This document shows, one piece after another, positions 19,276 to 27,921 of a DNA stretch of 64,000 bases. This DNA comes from a bacterium (GTDB lineage Bacteria; Auribacterota; UBA3054): assembly GCA_017557885.1 (NCBI GenBank), contig JAFYXV010000003.1:62001-126000 (forward strand). Direction: 5' to 3'. Both the position numbers and the translations under genes were made by a program. How positions within the stretch are numbered: position 1 is the first letter of the stretch; the number at the start of each line of letters is the position of its first letter. The notes under the pieces were generated by a model, which ran no database searches, was not told where the DNA came from, and was given only the letters and a program-made list of their open reading frames with translations.

Positions 19276-19708
19276 GCCCTGGTACACCAAGACGCTGGAA
19301 AGGACTCACAAACGCCACAGCAGGATCATGGCGCTGGCGGATCTTTCGCCGGTGGTGGACATACTGTTCATCATAGCGGTGACGCTTTTTGTTTGCAGCG
19401 GACTTGTCTATCGTCCGGGGGTGGCGGTCTCTCTTCCGAATAATACCGATCCGGACAGCATCAGGGGCGAAGTTATGACGCTTACGCTGACCAAGGAGGG
19501 AGATCTTTACGCCGAAGGCGACGACCTTTCGCCTGTCAGCAGAGACAGGGCCCTGGAGCTTATGGAACAGTTCAAAAAGAACTGCCCCTCCGGGACCGTC
19601 CTTGTGATGGCGGATGAAGAATCTAAGCAGAAAGACATGGCGGAAATTTTGAAACTCATAAGGGAAGCCGGCATCCGCAAAGCCGCGTACGCCACTTCCC
19701 AAAAATGA
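19268..19708 (+). CDS. exbD: ExbD/TolR-family protein
   Basis: 146 residues: a short basic cytoplasmic N-terminus, one membrane helix holding the essential Asp (DLSPVVDILFIIAVTLFV) and a periplasmic domain, as in ExbD/TolR. It is the partner of the ExbB-like protein encoded upstream, which it overlaps by eight bases. It is the last gene of the tight run that starts at 7807. The ribosome-binding site AAGGAAA lies immediately upstream of the ATG. Confidence 0.87.
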   Translation: MPRPWYTKTLERTHKRHSRIMALADLSPVVDILFIIAVTLFVCSGLVYRPGVAVSLPNNTDPDSIRGEVMTLTLTKEGDLYAEGDDLSPVSRDRALELMEQFKKNCPSGTVLVMADEESKQKDMAEILKLIREAGIRKAAYATSQK

Positions 19709-19715
19709 CCGAACA

Positions 19716-19721
19716 TATAAT
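19716..19721 (+). promoter_or_regulatory. -10 box TATAAT before the phasin-like gene
   Basis: A perfect TATAAT lies eight bases after the exbD stop and 19 bases before the ATG at 19741, with an AAAGGAGG ribosome-binding site between. The -35 region (about 19693) is poor. A short-leader promoter for the phasin-like gene is plausible. Confidence 0.4.
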
Positions 19722-19740
19722 TTTCAAAAAGGAGGTTTTT

Positions 19741-20112
19741 ATGTTTAAAAAGATCGTAAACGACGCTCTCAATTTCGGCATGGGCGTTACCGCTGCCGGC
19801 AAAGACAAAGCCGAACTGCTGGCCAAGAAACTGCAGGACAAGTGCGGTGTAACCAAAGCTGAAAGCCAGAAGATCGTCAAGGAAATGATCTCCCGGGGCG
19901 AAAAGATCCGCATCCAATTTGAAAAAGACTTCCTCTCGACCCAGGCCGAGCTCTTCACAAAACTGGAAAAATTCGCCAAAGACAACAAGGAGAAGGCCCA
20001 GAAGAAAGCCGCTCCCAAAGCCAAAGCAAAAGCCAAGCCCTGCTGCAAAAAGGCCTGCGCCAAAAAGAGCGCGCCCAAGAAAACGGCCAAAAAAGCAGCC
20101 GAGAAAAAATAA
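19741..20112 (+). CDS. Phasin-like protein with Lys/Ala/Cys tail
   Basis: 123 residues when started at ATG 19741, which has a very strong ribosome-binding site (AAAGGAGG); an in-frame ATG at 19705 lacks one. Residues 1-85 form an amphipathic helical region (NFGMGVTAAGKDKAELLAKK, ending in coiled coil) like the short phasin/PhaI-type family found beside aarF/ubiB genes in other bacteria. Residues ~86-123 are almost only Lys, Ala, Pro and Cys (KPCCKKACAKK), similar to histone H1-like tails. A granule, nucleoid or assembly role is possible; I cannot decide. It is followed by a hairpin and then the UbiB gene. Confidence 0.7.
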   Translation: MFKKIVNDALNFGMGVTAAGKDKAELLAKKLQDKCGVTKAESQKIVKEMISRGEKIRIQFEKDFLSTQAELFTKLEKFAKDNKEKAQKKAAPKAKAKAKPCCKKACAKKSAPKKTAKKAAEKK

Positions 20113-20126
20113 CGATAAATTCTGAC

Positions 20127-20151
20127 GCCCCGGGGCGAAAAGCTCCGGGGC
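20127..20151 (+). terminator. GC-rich hairpin after the phasin-like gene
   Basis: GCCCCGGGGC (20127-20136) pairs with GCTCCGGGGC (20142-20151) around a GAAAA loop, a ten-pair stem with one G-U. The following tract is only TTATT, so it may be a weak terminator or an mRNA-stabilising hairpin that reduces read-through into the UbiB gene, which starts ten bases later. Confidence 0.55.
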
Positions 20152-20160
20152 TTATTCAAA

Positions 20161-21858
20161 ATGAGCGAAAGATCCAGAAGCATACTTGAGACATACAACT
20201 GCCTGGTGCGCTACAAGGAGATAACCGCCATTCTTCTGCGCTACGGCTACCGCGATCTTCTTGAGCGCCTCCATCTTGGCGACCAGCAGAAGCTGAAGGA
20301 GGTTTTCCGGGAAAAGAACGAGGAGAGCTCCGAACTCGTCTCCCTTAGCGGCCCGGAAAGGCTGCGTTTTTTGCTTGAAGAGCTGGGCACGACCTTCATC
20401 AAGTTCGGCCAGATCTTAAGCACCAGGACGGATCTTTTGCCGGAGGAATATTGCGCCGAGTTAAAGAAACTCCAGGATCACGTCACGCCCACGCCGGACG
20501 AGACCGCCAAGGCTCTCATCGCCCAGGAGCTGGGGCAGAAAGTCGAAGATATCTTCAGGGAGTTTTCACCACAACCCATAGCCTGCGCCTCCATCGCCCA
20601 AGTTTACAAAGCTAAATTGCCCACCGGAGAGACCGTGGCGGTCAAGGTCAGGCATCCCGACATCGAAAGAAAGATCGCCGCCGATCTGGCCATTATGGAA
20701 GACCTGGCGCGCCTTCTGGAGCGCAACATAAGCGATCTGGCCGCCCTGCGGCCGGTGGCGCTGGTCAAGGAATTCGGCCGCAATCTGAGCAACGAGACCA
20801 ATCTTCTCATCGAAGCCAACAATCTGGAACGCTTCAACACCCAGAACGAGGGAAAGGAAGGCTTGCGGCTGGTTAAGCTTTACCGGGAGCTCACCACTTC
20901 CAAAGTTTTGGTCATGGAATTCATGGAGGGCGTCAAGATATCGGACACGGAGAAATTGCGTTCTCTGGATCTTGACCTCAAAGCGGTCGCCCATTCCGGG
21001 ACCAGGATAATCCTGGAACAGGTCTTCGTGCAGGGATTTTTCCACGGCGATCCGCATCCCGGCAACATCCTGGTCCTGGAGGACGGCCGGATCTGCTTCC
21101 TGGATTTCGGATTGATGGGCAAATTGAACCGTTCGCAGCGCCTTTCTCTGGCGGAAATGCTTGTGGCGGTCTCCCGGCGGCGGGACGACGATCTTTTGAA
21201 AGGCGTCCTGGCGCTTTCCGAAAACGGGGACGAGATCAAAGACCAAGCCGAATTGGGAAGAGATCTTTCCGACTTTGTGGACAAGTACGCCTATCTGCCC
21301 CTGGACAAACTGAAAGTCAACGAGATATTGAACGACCTTCTGAAACTTCTTACTGTGCACGGCATCGTGCTTCCTCCGGAGATATCTACTCTGGTGAAAG
21401 TCTTGGCCATGCTCGAGGGGACGGGCGTTGCCCTGGATCCGGAGTTCCAGGTCCTGGAAGAGATAAAGCCATTTGCGGAGAAGCTCATTTTGGAAAAATA
21501 CGATCCCAAGAGGATCGCCACGGACATGACCCACACCTCCGCGGAGCTTTACCGTCTTTTGAGAGATCTGCCCGACGAAGCCAGGGAGCTTATAAAGGTC
21601 GTCAAGAAAGCGGAACTGAAGATCAATTTCAGTTCCGCCGGCTTAAAGTTTTTAATGAGGGCTTTCGACAAGGACGCCAACCGTCTTGCCTATGCCCTTA
21701 TCGTTTCTTCGCTGCTTTTGGCCAGCTCCATACTCCTTCTGGCCCATGTTCCCCCCGTTTATCATGAGGTGTCCCTGATGGGTCTTGTGGGGCTTGTGGT
21801 CTCCGGAGCCATGGGCCTCTGGCTTCTAATTGCCATCGCCCGTTCCGGACATCTGTGA
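20161..21858 (+). CDS. ABC1/UbiB (AarF) family atypical kinase
   Basis: 565 residues. It carries the UbiB hallmarks: a KFGQ motif in TFIKFGQILSTRTDLLPEEY (~80-99), AVKV Lys, HGDPHPGN (295-302) and the metal-binding LDFG (314-317), with two hydrophobic helices at the C-terminus (~515-560) that anchor it to the membrane. UbiB proteins support ubiquinone synthesis or lipid trafficking in aerobes; in this probably anaerobic host quinone synthesis is doubtful, so a lipid- or envelope-linked role is an equal option. The membrane glycosyltransferase gene that follows overlaps it by four bases (GTGA). Confidence 0.87.
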   Translation: MSERSRSILETYNCLVRYKEITAILLRYGYRDLLERLHLGDQQKLKEVFREKNEESSELVSLSGPERLRFLLEELGTTFIKFGQILSTRTDLLPEEYCAELKKLQDHVTPTPDETAKALIAQELGQKVEDIFREFSPQPIACASIAQVYKAKLPTGETVAVKVRHPDIERKIAADLAIMEDLARLLERNISDLAALRPVALVKEFGRNLSNETNLLIEANNLERFNTQNEGKEGLRLVKLYRELTTSKVLVMEFMEGVKISDTEKLRSLDLDLKAVAHSGTRIILEQVFVQGFFHGDPHPGNILVLEDGRICFLDFGLMGKLNRSQRLSLAEMLVAVSRRRDDDLLKGVLALSENGDEIKDQAELGRDLSDFVDKYAYLPLDKLKVNEILNDLLKLLTVHGIVLPPEISTLVKVLAMLEGTGVALDPEFQVLEEIKPFAEKLILEKYDPKRIATDMTHTSAELYRLLRDLPDEARELIKVVKKAELKINFSSAGLKFLMRAFDKDANRLAYALIVSSLLLASSILLLAHVPPVYHEVSLMGLVGLVVSGAMGLWLLIAIARSGHL

Positions 21859-23954
21859 GTTTTTTAAATATGCTCTCCGTCACGGTCATTATAGCTGCTC
21901 TTTTGTTTTTGACCTGCTCGCTCTATTTCACAGCGAAACTGAAATGGTTTGCAGCGATTCCTCTCTCGGCGCTGGTCATATGGGCTTTCTTAAAGAGAGT
22001 CCTGTTCCTGGGAGAGAAATGCTTCTGGTGGGATGAATTTCTGACCGAGCAGAGAGTCTGGTACACCGAAAGCGAGATCTTCGAATATCCGATGACCGCC
22101 AGGGCGGTTATCTATTCTTTTATTCTCAAATTCTACGCCTCTTTTGTCAGTTTCTTTACCCACAACGACTACCTGACGGAATTCCAATTGCGTTTTCCTC
22201 ACGCGCTGGCTGGCACCCTCGCCCTGCTGGTGATCTATTTCATAGGCAAATTGCTGAAGGACAAGGTCTCTGGCCTTCTTATGGCCTTTTTGGCGGCCTT
22301 TTCGCCTTTTTTGATCATTTATGCGCGTGAAGCGCGCTATTATCCCTTTGTGCTTTTATTCTCCGCCTGCCTCGTCCACGCAGCCCTGCTCATCATATAC
22401 AGGCAGGAGAATAAAAGAGCTCTGCTTTATTACGCCTATTACGCGATCGTTGCCATAATGGGCATGCACACTCACCAGGGTTTCTGGCTTCTTTTTGCCG
22501 CCTCCAATATCTTCCTTGTCCTCTTTGAGATTCAAAACCTCATCTTTAAAAAAGAACAAAAGCCAAACCTGATCTTCCTGATCGAGATCTTTTGGCTCAT
22601 GACTCTCCCCATAGTCACCGCCTACTTCTGCATCGATTCCCTTCTGGACAAAGGGGCAAATTCAGGCATCATCAAAGCCGCAAAACTTGTCCCAAGCTTA
22701 GATCTCGCTTTTTTTAAAACTGTCCACCAAGAGCTTTGGCAGGGGATAAGGCCCTGCCAATACCTCCACTTTATTGCCCTGGCATCGGCGATCTTTTTGC
22801 TTTTCCCAAAAAAGACCAGAAAACTCTCCCTATACCTTCTTACCGTCACCGCCGTAACCTTTGTCGCCTTAAGGAACATGGGAACTTTCAAGGAGCCTTT
22901 CCGGGTAAAGTACATCACTTTCATCTGGCTCGTTGAAGCGATAGTCCTTGTTTTGGCTTCAGCCAACATACTGGATCTTGTTCTGATAAAAGTTAAAAAC
23001 CAAAATATCCAGACCGGCGTATACTGTTTCGCTCTTGCGCTTATGGCGGTCATTTCCCTGGAAGACTCAACAGAAACTTTCAGCCTGCCCAAAAAAGAGA
23101 AGCTCACGGAATCTTACCGGACCTTGACCAAAAAACTGAACGATCTGGCACAGCCTGACGATATCATCGTCTCTTACGAAGAGGGCCTCGAAGCCCTGCA
23201 GTATTACAAAAGAGTTTACGCTTCCGACTGGAAGATCATCGGCGCTCACCAGATCGAAAGCCAATATTCCGGCAATTACATCTACGACGGCTTCGCTTAT
23301 TGTCTCTTTCACAAAAACACCGCAAGGACAGAAAACAACCAGACGCTTGAGAAAATAGCCAGTTCTGCCGGATACTCGCTCTACAAAACCAAAAGCAAGC
23401 TGGACCCGCAGCTTCAAAACAATCTCCTTATAACCTTAATTGACGGCTTCAAGGAGAAAAACGATCTTCCTGTCAAAAAGAGCATTGACCGATTGTATTT
23501 CACCGGCAACTATCTCAAGAACGGTAATTTTGAAAACGAATTAAAAGACTGGACGGCCAGCGAGATCAACAGAGACTACATGTCGATCTCTGTGCTCGTC
23601 ACAAACAATACGACGTACTTAAACATCACCAACAACTATTCGACAGCTCTGGTCCTGTCACAAACGATCGACATCCCGGCTCCGGGCCAATATTCCCTCG
23701 TTTTTAAAACTCACGGTTTTTACTCCAGCGGACACTTGACTATCAAATCTGATGACGTAAACATAGACATCTACCGCGCCGAGATCACCAACCCCGTTTT
23801 TCCCAGATTCCATAACCTAAATTTCAAAAAGCCGCAAACAGTCAAACTCTACATAACCATAAAACCGGACAATTACGCCGCCCTTTACAATTTCGGCTTC
23901 TACAAGCTTGAAAAGCGCCGGCAAATTTCCACGCCTTCGGCCGGAAACAATTGA
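21855..23954 (+). CDS. GT39-like membrane glycosyltransferase with C-terminal beta-sandwich
   Basis: 699 residues. The first ~400 contain about ten to twelve membrane helices with a periplasmic WWDEF motif (acidic residue of the GT-C active site) near residue 58 and the YAREARYYP motif typical of GT39/ArnT-like transferases. Residues ~540-690 are a soluble beta-rich domain (QTIDIPAPGQYSLVFKTHGF) resembling carbohydrate-binding sandwiches. It probably transfers a lipid-linked sugar to an envelope acceptor. Start: GTG 21855 overlapping the UbiB stop; ATG at 21870 is the alternative. Its 3' half looks more AT-rich than its neighbours, a possible sign of different origin. Confidence 0.75.
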   Translation: MSFLNMLSVTVIIAALLFLTCSLYFTAKLKWFAAIPLSALVIWAFLKRVLFLGEKCFWWDEFLTEQRVWYTESEIFEYPMTARAVIYSFILKFYASFVSFFTHNDYLTEFQLRFPHALAGTLALLVIYFIGKLLKDKVSGLLMAFLAAFSPFLIIYAREARYYPFVLLFSACLVHAALLIIYRQENKRALLYYAYYAIVAIMGMHTHQGFWLLFAASNIFLVLFEIQNLIFKKEQKPNLIFLIEIFWLMTLPIVTAYFCIDSLLDKGANSGIIKAAKLVPSLDLAFFKTVHQELWQGIRPCQYLHFIALASAIFLLFPKKTRKLSLYLLTVTAVTFVALRNMGTFKEPFRVKYITFIWLVEAIVLVLASANILDLVLIKVKNQNIQTGVYCFALALMAVISLEDSTETFSLPKKEKLTESYRTLTKKLNDLAQPDDIIVSYEEGLEALQYYKRVYASDWKIIGAHQIESQYSGNYIYDGFAYCLFHKNTARTENNQTLEKIASSAGYSLYKTKSKLDPQLQNNLLITLIDGFKEKNDLPVKKSIDRLYFTGNYLKNGNFENELKDWTASEINRDYMSISVLVTNNTTYLNITNNYSTALVLSQTIDIPAPGQYSLVFKTHGFYSSGHLTIKSDDVNIDIYRAEITNPVFPRFHNLNFKKPQTVKLYITIKPDNYAALYNFGFYKLEKRRQISTPSAGNN

Positions 23955-23978
23955 GCGCAAGTTCGTTTTTGGTACAAT
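23951..23978 (+). promoter_or_regulatory. Promoter for argB-argD
   Basis: TTGAGC (23951-23956), a 16-base spacer and TACAAT (23973-23978) preceded by TGG. It overlaps the stop of the preceding gene and lies about 45 bases before argB. No other promoter is visible before argD. Confidence 0.6.
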
Positions 23979-24023
23979 GATAAAAATTAAAACCATATAT
24001 TTTTTCAATCATTAAAAAATGAA

Positions 24024-24902
24024 ATGAAAGAAGCGATTAAAAAAACCGAGATCCTCATCGAGGCACTTCCTTACATCCAGAAGTTTAAGAACCGCATCGT
24101 CGTCATCAAATACGGCGGATCCGCCATGGCGGAAGCGGGCGTGGACGAAGGGATACTGAAAGACATCGCCTTCATGCGCGCCGTGGGCATGTGCCCGGTG
24201 GTGGTGCACGGCGGCGGCAAGCACATTTCCAAAGCCATGGAGAAAGAGGGGATCGCCCCCAATTTCGTAAAGGGACTGCGCGTCACCGACGAACACACCA
24301 TGCGGGTGGTGGAAGACGTCCTTGTAAACGAAGTCAACGCCAAGCTCGTCGAAAAACTCAGGGAATTGGCCTGTCCGGCCGAGCCCCTTGTCGCCAAACA
24401 CACCCACACTATCTGCGTGGACAAGCTCAAAGGCCAGGACGAAAACGGAAACCCCTTCGACTGGGGCTTTGTGGGCAAGGTCCGCCGCATTAACCCGCGC
24501 AGGATCTTCGAGACCATTATGAACGGCTCCGTCCCGGTGGTGGCTCCCATCGGCCGCGACCAGAAAGGGCACGCCTACAACGTCAACGCCGACATCGCCG
24601 CTTCGGAGATCGCCGGCTGCCTCTCCGCGGAGAAGCTTGTCTTCTTAACAAACGTGCCAGGATTGCTGCGGGATCCCGAGGATCCCAAGAGCCTCATATC
24701 CTCCGTGCACATGAGCGAGATCCCGAAACTTGTGAAGGAAGGCATAATCAAAGGCGGCATGATACCCAAGGTGGAAGCCTGCCTGGAAGCCATGAAAAAC
24801 AACGTGAAGACCACCCACATCGTGGGCGGCGACATTCCCCACAGCCTGCTGCTCGAGATCTTCACCGACCGCGGCATAGGAACACAGTTCTTGTCAGACT
24901 AA
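24024..24902 (+). CDS. argB: Acetylglutamate kinase
   Basis: 292 residues, the normal ArgB length. The enzyme phosphorylates N-acetylglutamate, the second step of arginine synthesis. The amino-acid-kinase features are present: KYGGSAM near residue 30, the Gly-rich VVVHGGGKHIS near 60, and a C-terminal GGMIPKVEACLEAM. The ATG chosen has only an A-rich upstream region and no clear ribosome-binding site; an ATG five bases earlier is followed at once by a stop. argD follows 20 bases downstream, and argJ lies separately at 45930. Confidence 0.96.
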   Translation: MKEAIKKTEILIEALPYIQKFKNRIVVIKYGGSAMAEAGVDEGILKDIAFMRAVGMCPVVVHGGGKHISKAMEKEGIAPNFVKGLRVTDEHTMRVVEDVLVNEVNAKLVEKLRELACPAEPLVAKHTHTICVDKLKGQDENGNPFDWGFVGKVRRINPRRIFETIMNGSVPVVAPIGRDQKGHAYNVNADIAASEIAGCLSAEKLVFLTNVPGLLRDPEDPKSLISSVHMSEIPKLVKEGIIKGGMIPKVEACLEAMKNNVKTTHIVGGDIPHSLLLEIFTDRGIGTQFLSD

Positions 24903-24922
24903 GACTTAAGAAGGAAAACGAA

Positions 24923-26095
24923 GTGAACGTTTACGAAAATTACGACAATTACATCATGAAGACCTACGGCCGGGTCAAGCCCGCCTTCGTGGAAGGAAAA
25001 GGCTCCTGGGTCTTCGATGCGGAAGGCAAAAAATACCTTGACTTTTTCCCCGGCTGGGGCACCGGCCTTCTTGGTCACTGCCACCCCGCGGTGGTGGAAG
25101 CCATCCAAAAGCAGGCTGCGAAGCTCATCCATCTGCCCAACAATTATTACAACGAACCGCAGGCCGAATTGGCGGAGACCGTAATTAAAAAAGCTTTCCC
25201 CGGCAAGATCTTCTTCTGCAATTCCGGCGCGGAAGCCATAGAGGGCTCCATGAAGGTGGCCCGCAACTGGGGAAAAGACAAAGGCCGCTACAAATTCATC
25301 ACCACCAATAATTCTTTCCACGGCCGGACCTTCGGCGCTCTGACCGCCACGGCCCAGGAAAAATACCAGGCGCCTTTCAAGCCTCTTGTGCCCGGGTTCT
25401 CCTACGTCCCTTACGACGACATCCAGGCCATGGAAGAGACTATGGACGAAGAGACCTGCGCCGTCATTTTGGAACCCGTACAGGGCGAAGGCGGAGTCAA
25501 CATTCCTTCTTTGGAATACATGCGCGCTCTGAGGGAGCTCTGCACGAAGAAAGGCTGCCTTCTTATCTGCGACGAAGTGCAGACCGGCGTCGGCCGCTGC
25601 GGCTATTGGTTCGGTCACCAGCATTTCGGCATAACGCCGGACATCATGGCGGTTGCCAAGATAGCCGGCGGCGGCGCGCCCATCGGCATGATCGTGGCCA
25701 AACCTGAGATCGCCGACCTTATGCAGCCCGGCTACCACGGCAGCACTTACGGCGGCAATCCTCTGGTCTGCGCCGCCTCCCTGGCAGTCTTCAATACCAT
25801 CGAAAAGGAGAACGTGCTTGAGAAAGCCCGCGCCCTGAAGGAAAAATTCGACGTTTACGCCAAAGCTCTCAAGGAAAAATATCCCGTGGTCAAGGAATAC
25901 CGCGGCATGGGCGCCATCTACGGCATCGAATTGAACGTTCCCGGCGCGCCCGTCACAGCCTACGCCCTGGAGAATGGAGTGCTGGCCAACTGCACCCACA
26001 ACGTGGTGCTGCGCTTTTTGCCCTCCGCATTCATGAGCGACGAAGAATTGGAATTCGGCATGAGCGTTCTGGAAAAAGGCATCGCCAAACTTTGA
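24923..26095 (+). CDS. argD: Acetylornithine aminotransferase
   Basis: 390 residues; class-III PLP-dependent aminotransferase. It converts N-acetylglutamate semialdehyde to N-acetylornithine in arginine synthesis (some ArgD enzymes also serve lysine synthesis). The PLP-binding Lys is in AVAKIAGGG (Lys246), with the upstream DEVQTGVGR cofactor-binding motif and the FCNSGAEA region. The start is GTG at 24923 with AAGGA nine bases upstream. It is cotranscribed with argB and ends at a bidirectional terminator shared with rsmA. Confidence 0.95.
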   Translation: MNVYENYDNYIMKTYGRVKPAFVEGKGSWVFDAEGKKYLDFFPGWGTGLLGHCHPAVVEAIQKQAAKLIHLPNNYYNEPQAELAETVIKKAFPGKIFFCNSGAEAIEGSMKVARNWGKDKGRYKFITTNNSFHGRTFGALTATAQEKYQAPFKPLVPGFSYVPYDDIQAMEETMDEETCAVILEPVQGEGGVNIPSLEYMRALRELCTKKGCLLICDEVQTGVGRCGYWFGHQHFGITPDIMAVAKIAGGGAPIGMIVAKPEIADLMQPGYHGSTYGGNPLVCAASLAVFNTIEKENVLEKARALKEKFDVYAKALKEKYPVVKEYRGMGAIYGIELNVPGAPVTAYALENGVLANCTHNVVLRFLPSAFMSDEELEFGMSVLEKGIAKL

Positions 26096-26118
26096 AGGAC
26101 GCTTGAATTTTAAACGGC

Positions 26119-26147
26119 AAAAAAGCAGGGGAGACCCTGCTTTTTTT
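26119..26147. terminator. Bidirectional terminator between argD and rsmA
   Basis: AAAAAAGCAGGG-GAGA-CCCTGCTTTTTTT: a six-pair GC-rich stem extended by A/T pairs, with a T7 tract on the plus strand and a T6 tract on the minus strand. It lies between two convergent operons, so it serves both. Confidence 0.9.
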
Positions 26148-26961
26148 ATTCCGGCAGGCGGCGCGCCAATGCAAGGAAGAGCTTGGGAGAGAGCTCCTCG
26201 GCCCTGGCGAGTTCGTTTATGCCGAGCTCCGAAAAGGTTTTCATAGGGATGTTCAGTTCGGCGAGATTGCTTTTTAAGATCTTGCGGCGATTTTTGAAGG
26301 CTGCCTTCACGACTTTCAGGGTCTTTTGCCAAAGAGAATATTCAGGCCAGGAGATCGGCCCGATCCGGAGAATGGCGGAGTCGATGTGGGGCCTGGGATA
26401 GAAATTGTCTTTTTTTATAGTTGCGACGCATTCGGCAGGCCCGAGGATCTGTAGCAGAGCGTTCAGGGCGCCGTAGCGCTCTTCCCCTTTCTTTTGAGCG
26501 AGACGCAGGGCTTCTTCCTTTTGGATCGTGAATGTTAGGCTTTGGAAAGAAACGCCGCAGCTGATGAGTTTCAGGATGATCTCTTTGACGATGTAGTAGG
26601 GGAGATTGGCGACAACTTTGGAGCAGCGGCTGAATTCTTTGGCGTCGGCTTGGAGAAAGTCTTCGTTTATGAGACCGGCTTTGCTTTCCGGATGGAGTTC
26701 GGGCCAGAAATTTGTTAAGCGTTGGTCTATTTCGTAGGCCGTTATTTCAGCGCCCGCTGCTTCCATAAGGCATGTGAGATGGCCGAGCCCCGGTCCGATC
26801 TCCAGCACTTTGTCTCCTTTCCGAACATCCGCCACCCGGATGATCTTCTCGCATTCTATTTTGTGGAAGAGAAAGTTCTGGCCCAGCGAGCGCTTGGCCT
26901 GCAGTCCGTTTTTTTGGAGGAACTCCTTGAGATCCGCAAGATGGTAAAGGTCGGCGGTCAA
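26146..26961 (-). CDS. rsmA: 16S rRNA dimethyladenosine transferase
   Basis: 271 residues, typical of RsmA/KsgA, which dimethylates two adjacent adenosines near the 3' end of 16S rRNA. The N-terminal LGQNFL, the SAM-binding EIGPGLGHLT (near residue 51) and the catalytic NLPYYI motif (near 118) are all present, with a C-terminal helical domain. It is the last gene of a minus-strand run whose spacing is three bases from pdxA. Confidence 0.96.
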   Translation of the reverse strand: MTADLYHLADLKEFLQKNGLQAKRSLGQNFLFHKIECEKIIRVADVRKGDKVLEIGPGLGHLTCLMEAAGAEITAYEIDQRLTNFWPELHPESKAGLINEDFLQADAKEFSRCSKVVANLPYYIVKEIILKLISCGVSFQSLTFTIQKEEALRLAQKKGEERYGALNALLQILGPAECVATIKKDNFYPRPHIDSAILRIGPISWPEYSLWQKTLKVVKAAFKNRRKILKSNLAELNIPMKTFSELGINELARAEELSPKLFLALARRLPE

Positions 26962-26964
26962 TTT

Positions 26965-27921
26965 TTATTCTTTGGCAAGCCGGTAGGCGAGTTTGATGGC
27001 TGCAAGGGCGGAATGATGGTCGGCTTCAAAGTTTTCGGCAATGTTGTAAGCGGTGCCGTGGTCCGGGCTGGTCCTGACGAAGGGAAGCCCCAGGGTAACG
27101 TTGACGCCGCCCTCGAAGTCCAGAAGCTTTATGGGAATGAGCCCCTGGTCGTGGTACATGGCGACCACGATGTCGTAGCGCTTTTCTTTAGCGAAATGAA
27201 AGAGCGTGTCGGAGGGCAGCGGGCCGTAGGCTTTGATGCCGATTATGTTGGCGTCCTCGATGGCCGGAGCGATCACCTCCAGCTCTTCTTTCCCCAGAAT
27301 GCCGTTTTCCCCGGCGTGAGGATTGAATCCCGCGACGGCGACTTTTGGTTCCGAAACGCCGAGGCGCCTTGCCATTTTGTCGGCCTGGACGATCTTGGAG
27401 AGGATCCCTTCGGTGGTAAGGGCGCCGGGAACTTTTGCCAAGGGGATGTGATGGGTGACCAGGACGACTTTCAGCTCTTCCGTGTAAAAAGCCATTGCGG
27501 TGTCGGCGGATCCTGTTTCGTCAGCCAGAAAGTCCGTATGGCCCGCATTCTTGTAACCGGCCATCCTTATACCCTCTTTGTTCAAAGGGGCGGTTATAAG
27601 GGCTCTCAGGGGCTCCTTGAGGCAATATTGGGTTGCCTCACGGAGGCAGACCATGGCGAAACGTCCGCAGTCGGAGGAAAGGTCGCCCAGCTCGTATTCC
27701 TCCGGGAAGGCTTCTTCTATTTCAGCGGTGGTCAAAAAATTTTCCGGAACGGGTAGCTCCAATTTTTCGGCCAGACCTTGCCAGAAGGACCGGGGTCCGG
27801 CGAAGATGATCTTGGCGTCTTCAAAAAGTTCTTCTTCTTTGATCTCGCCGTAGGCTTTCAGCATGACTTCCGGCCCTATGCCGGCTATGTCGCCCGGAGT
27901 GATTATAAGTTCAAGAGGCAT
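26965..27921 (-). CDS. pdxA: 4-hydroxythreonine-4-phosphate dehydrogenase
   Basis: 318 residues. PdxA oxidises 4-phosphohydroxythreonine in the DXP-dependent vitamin B6 pathway. Family motifs include TPGDIAGIGPE at the N-terminus, NPHAGENG and YHDQGLIPIK, which contribute metal and substrate ligands. Its start lies 19 bases inside the end of lpxB, so translation is probably coupled. Related PdxA2-type enzymes act in other pathways; the pairing with rsmA, a common pdxA neighbour, favours true PdxA. Confidence 0.93.
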   Translation of the reverse strand: MPLELIITPGDIAGIGPEVMLKAYGEIKEEELFEDAKIIFAGPRSFWQGLAEKLELPVPENFLTTAEIEEAFPEEYELGDLSSDCGRFAMVCLREATQYCLKEPLRALITAPLNKEGIRMAGYKNAGHTDFLADETGSADTAMAFYTEELKVVLVTHHIPLAKVPGALTTEGILSKIVQADKMARRLGVSEPKVAVAGFNPHAGENGILGKEELEVIAPAIEDANIIGIKAYGPLPSDTLFHFAKEKRYDIVVAMYHDQGLIPIKLLDFEGGVNVTLGLPFVRTSPDHGTAYNIAENFEADHHSALAAIKLAYRLAKE

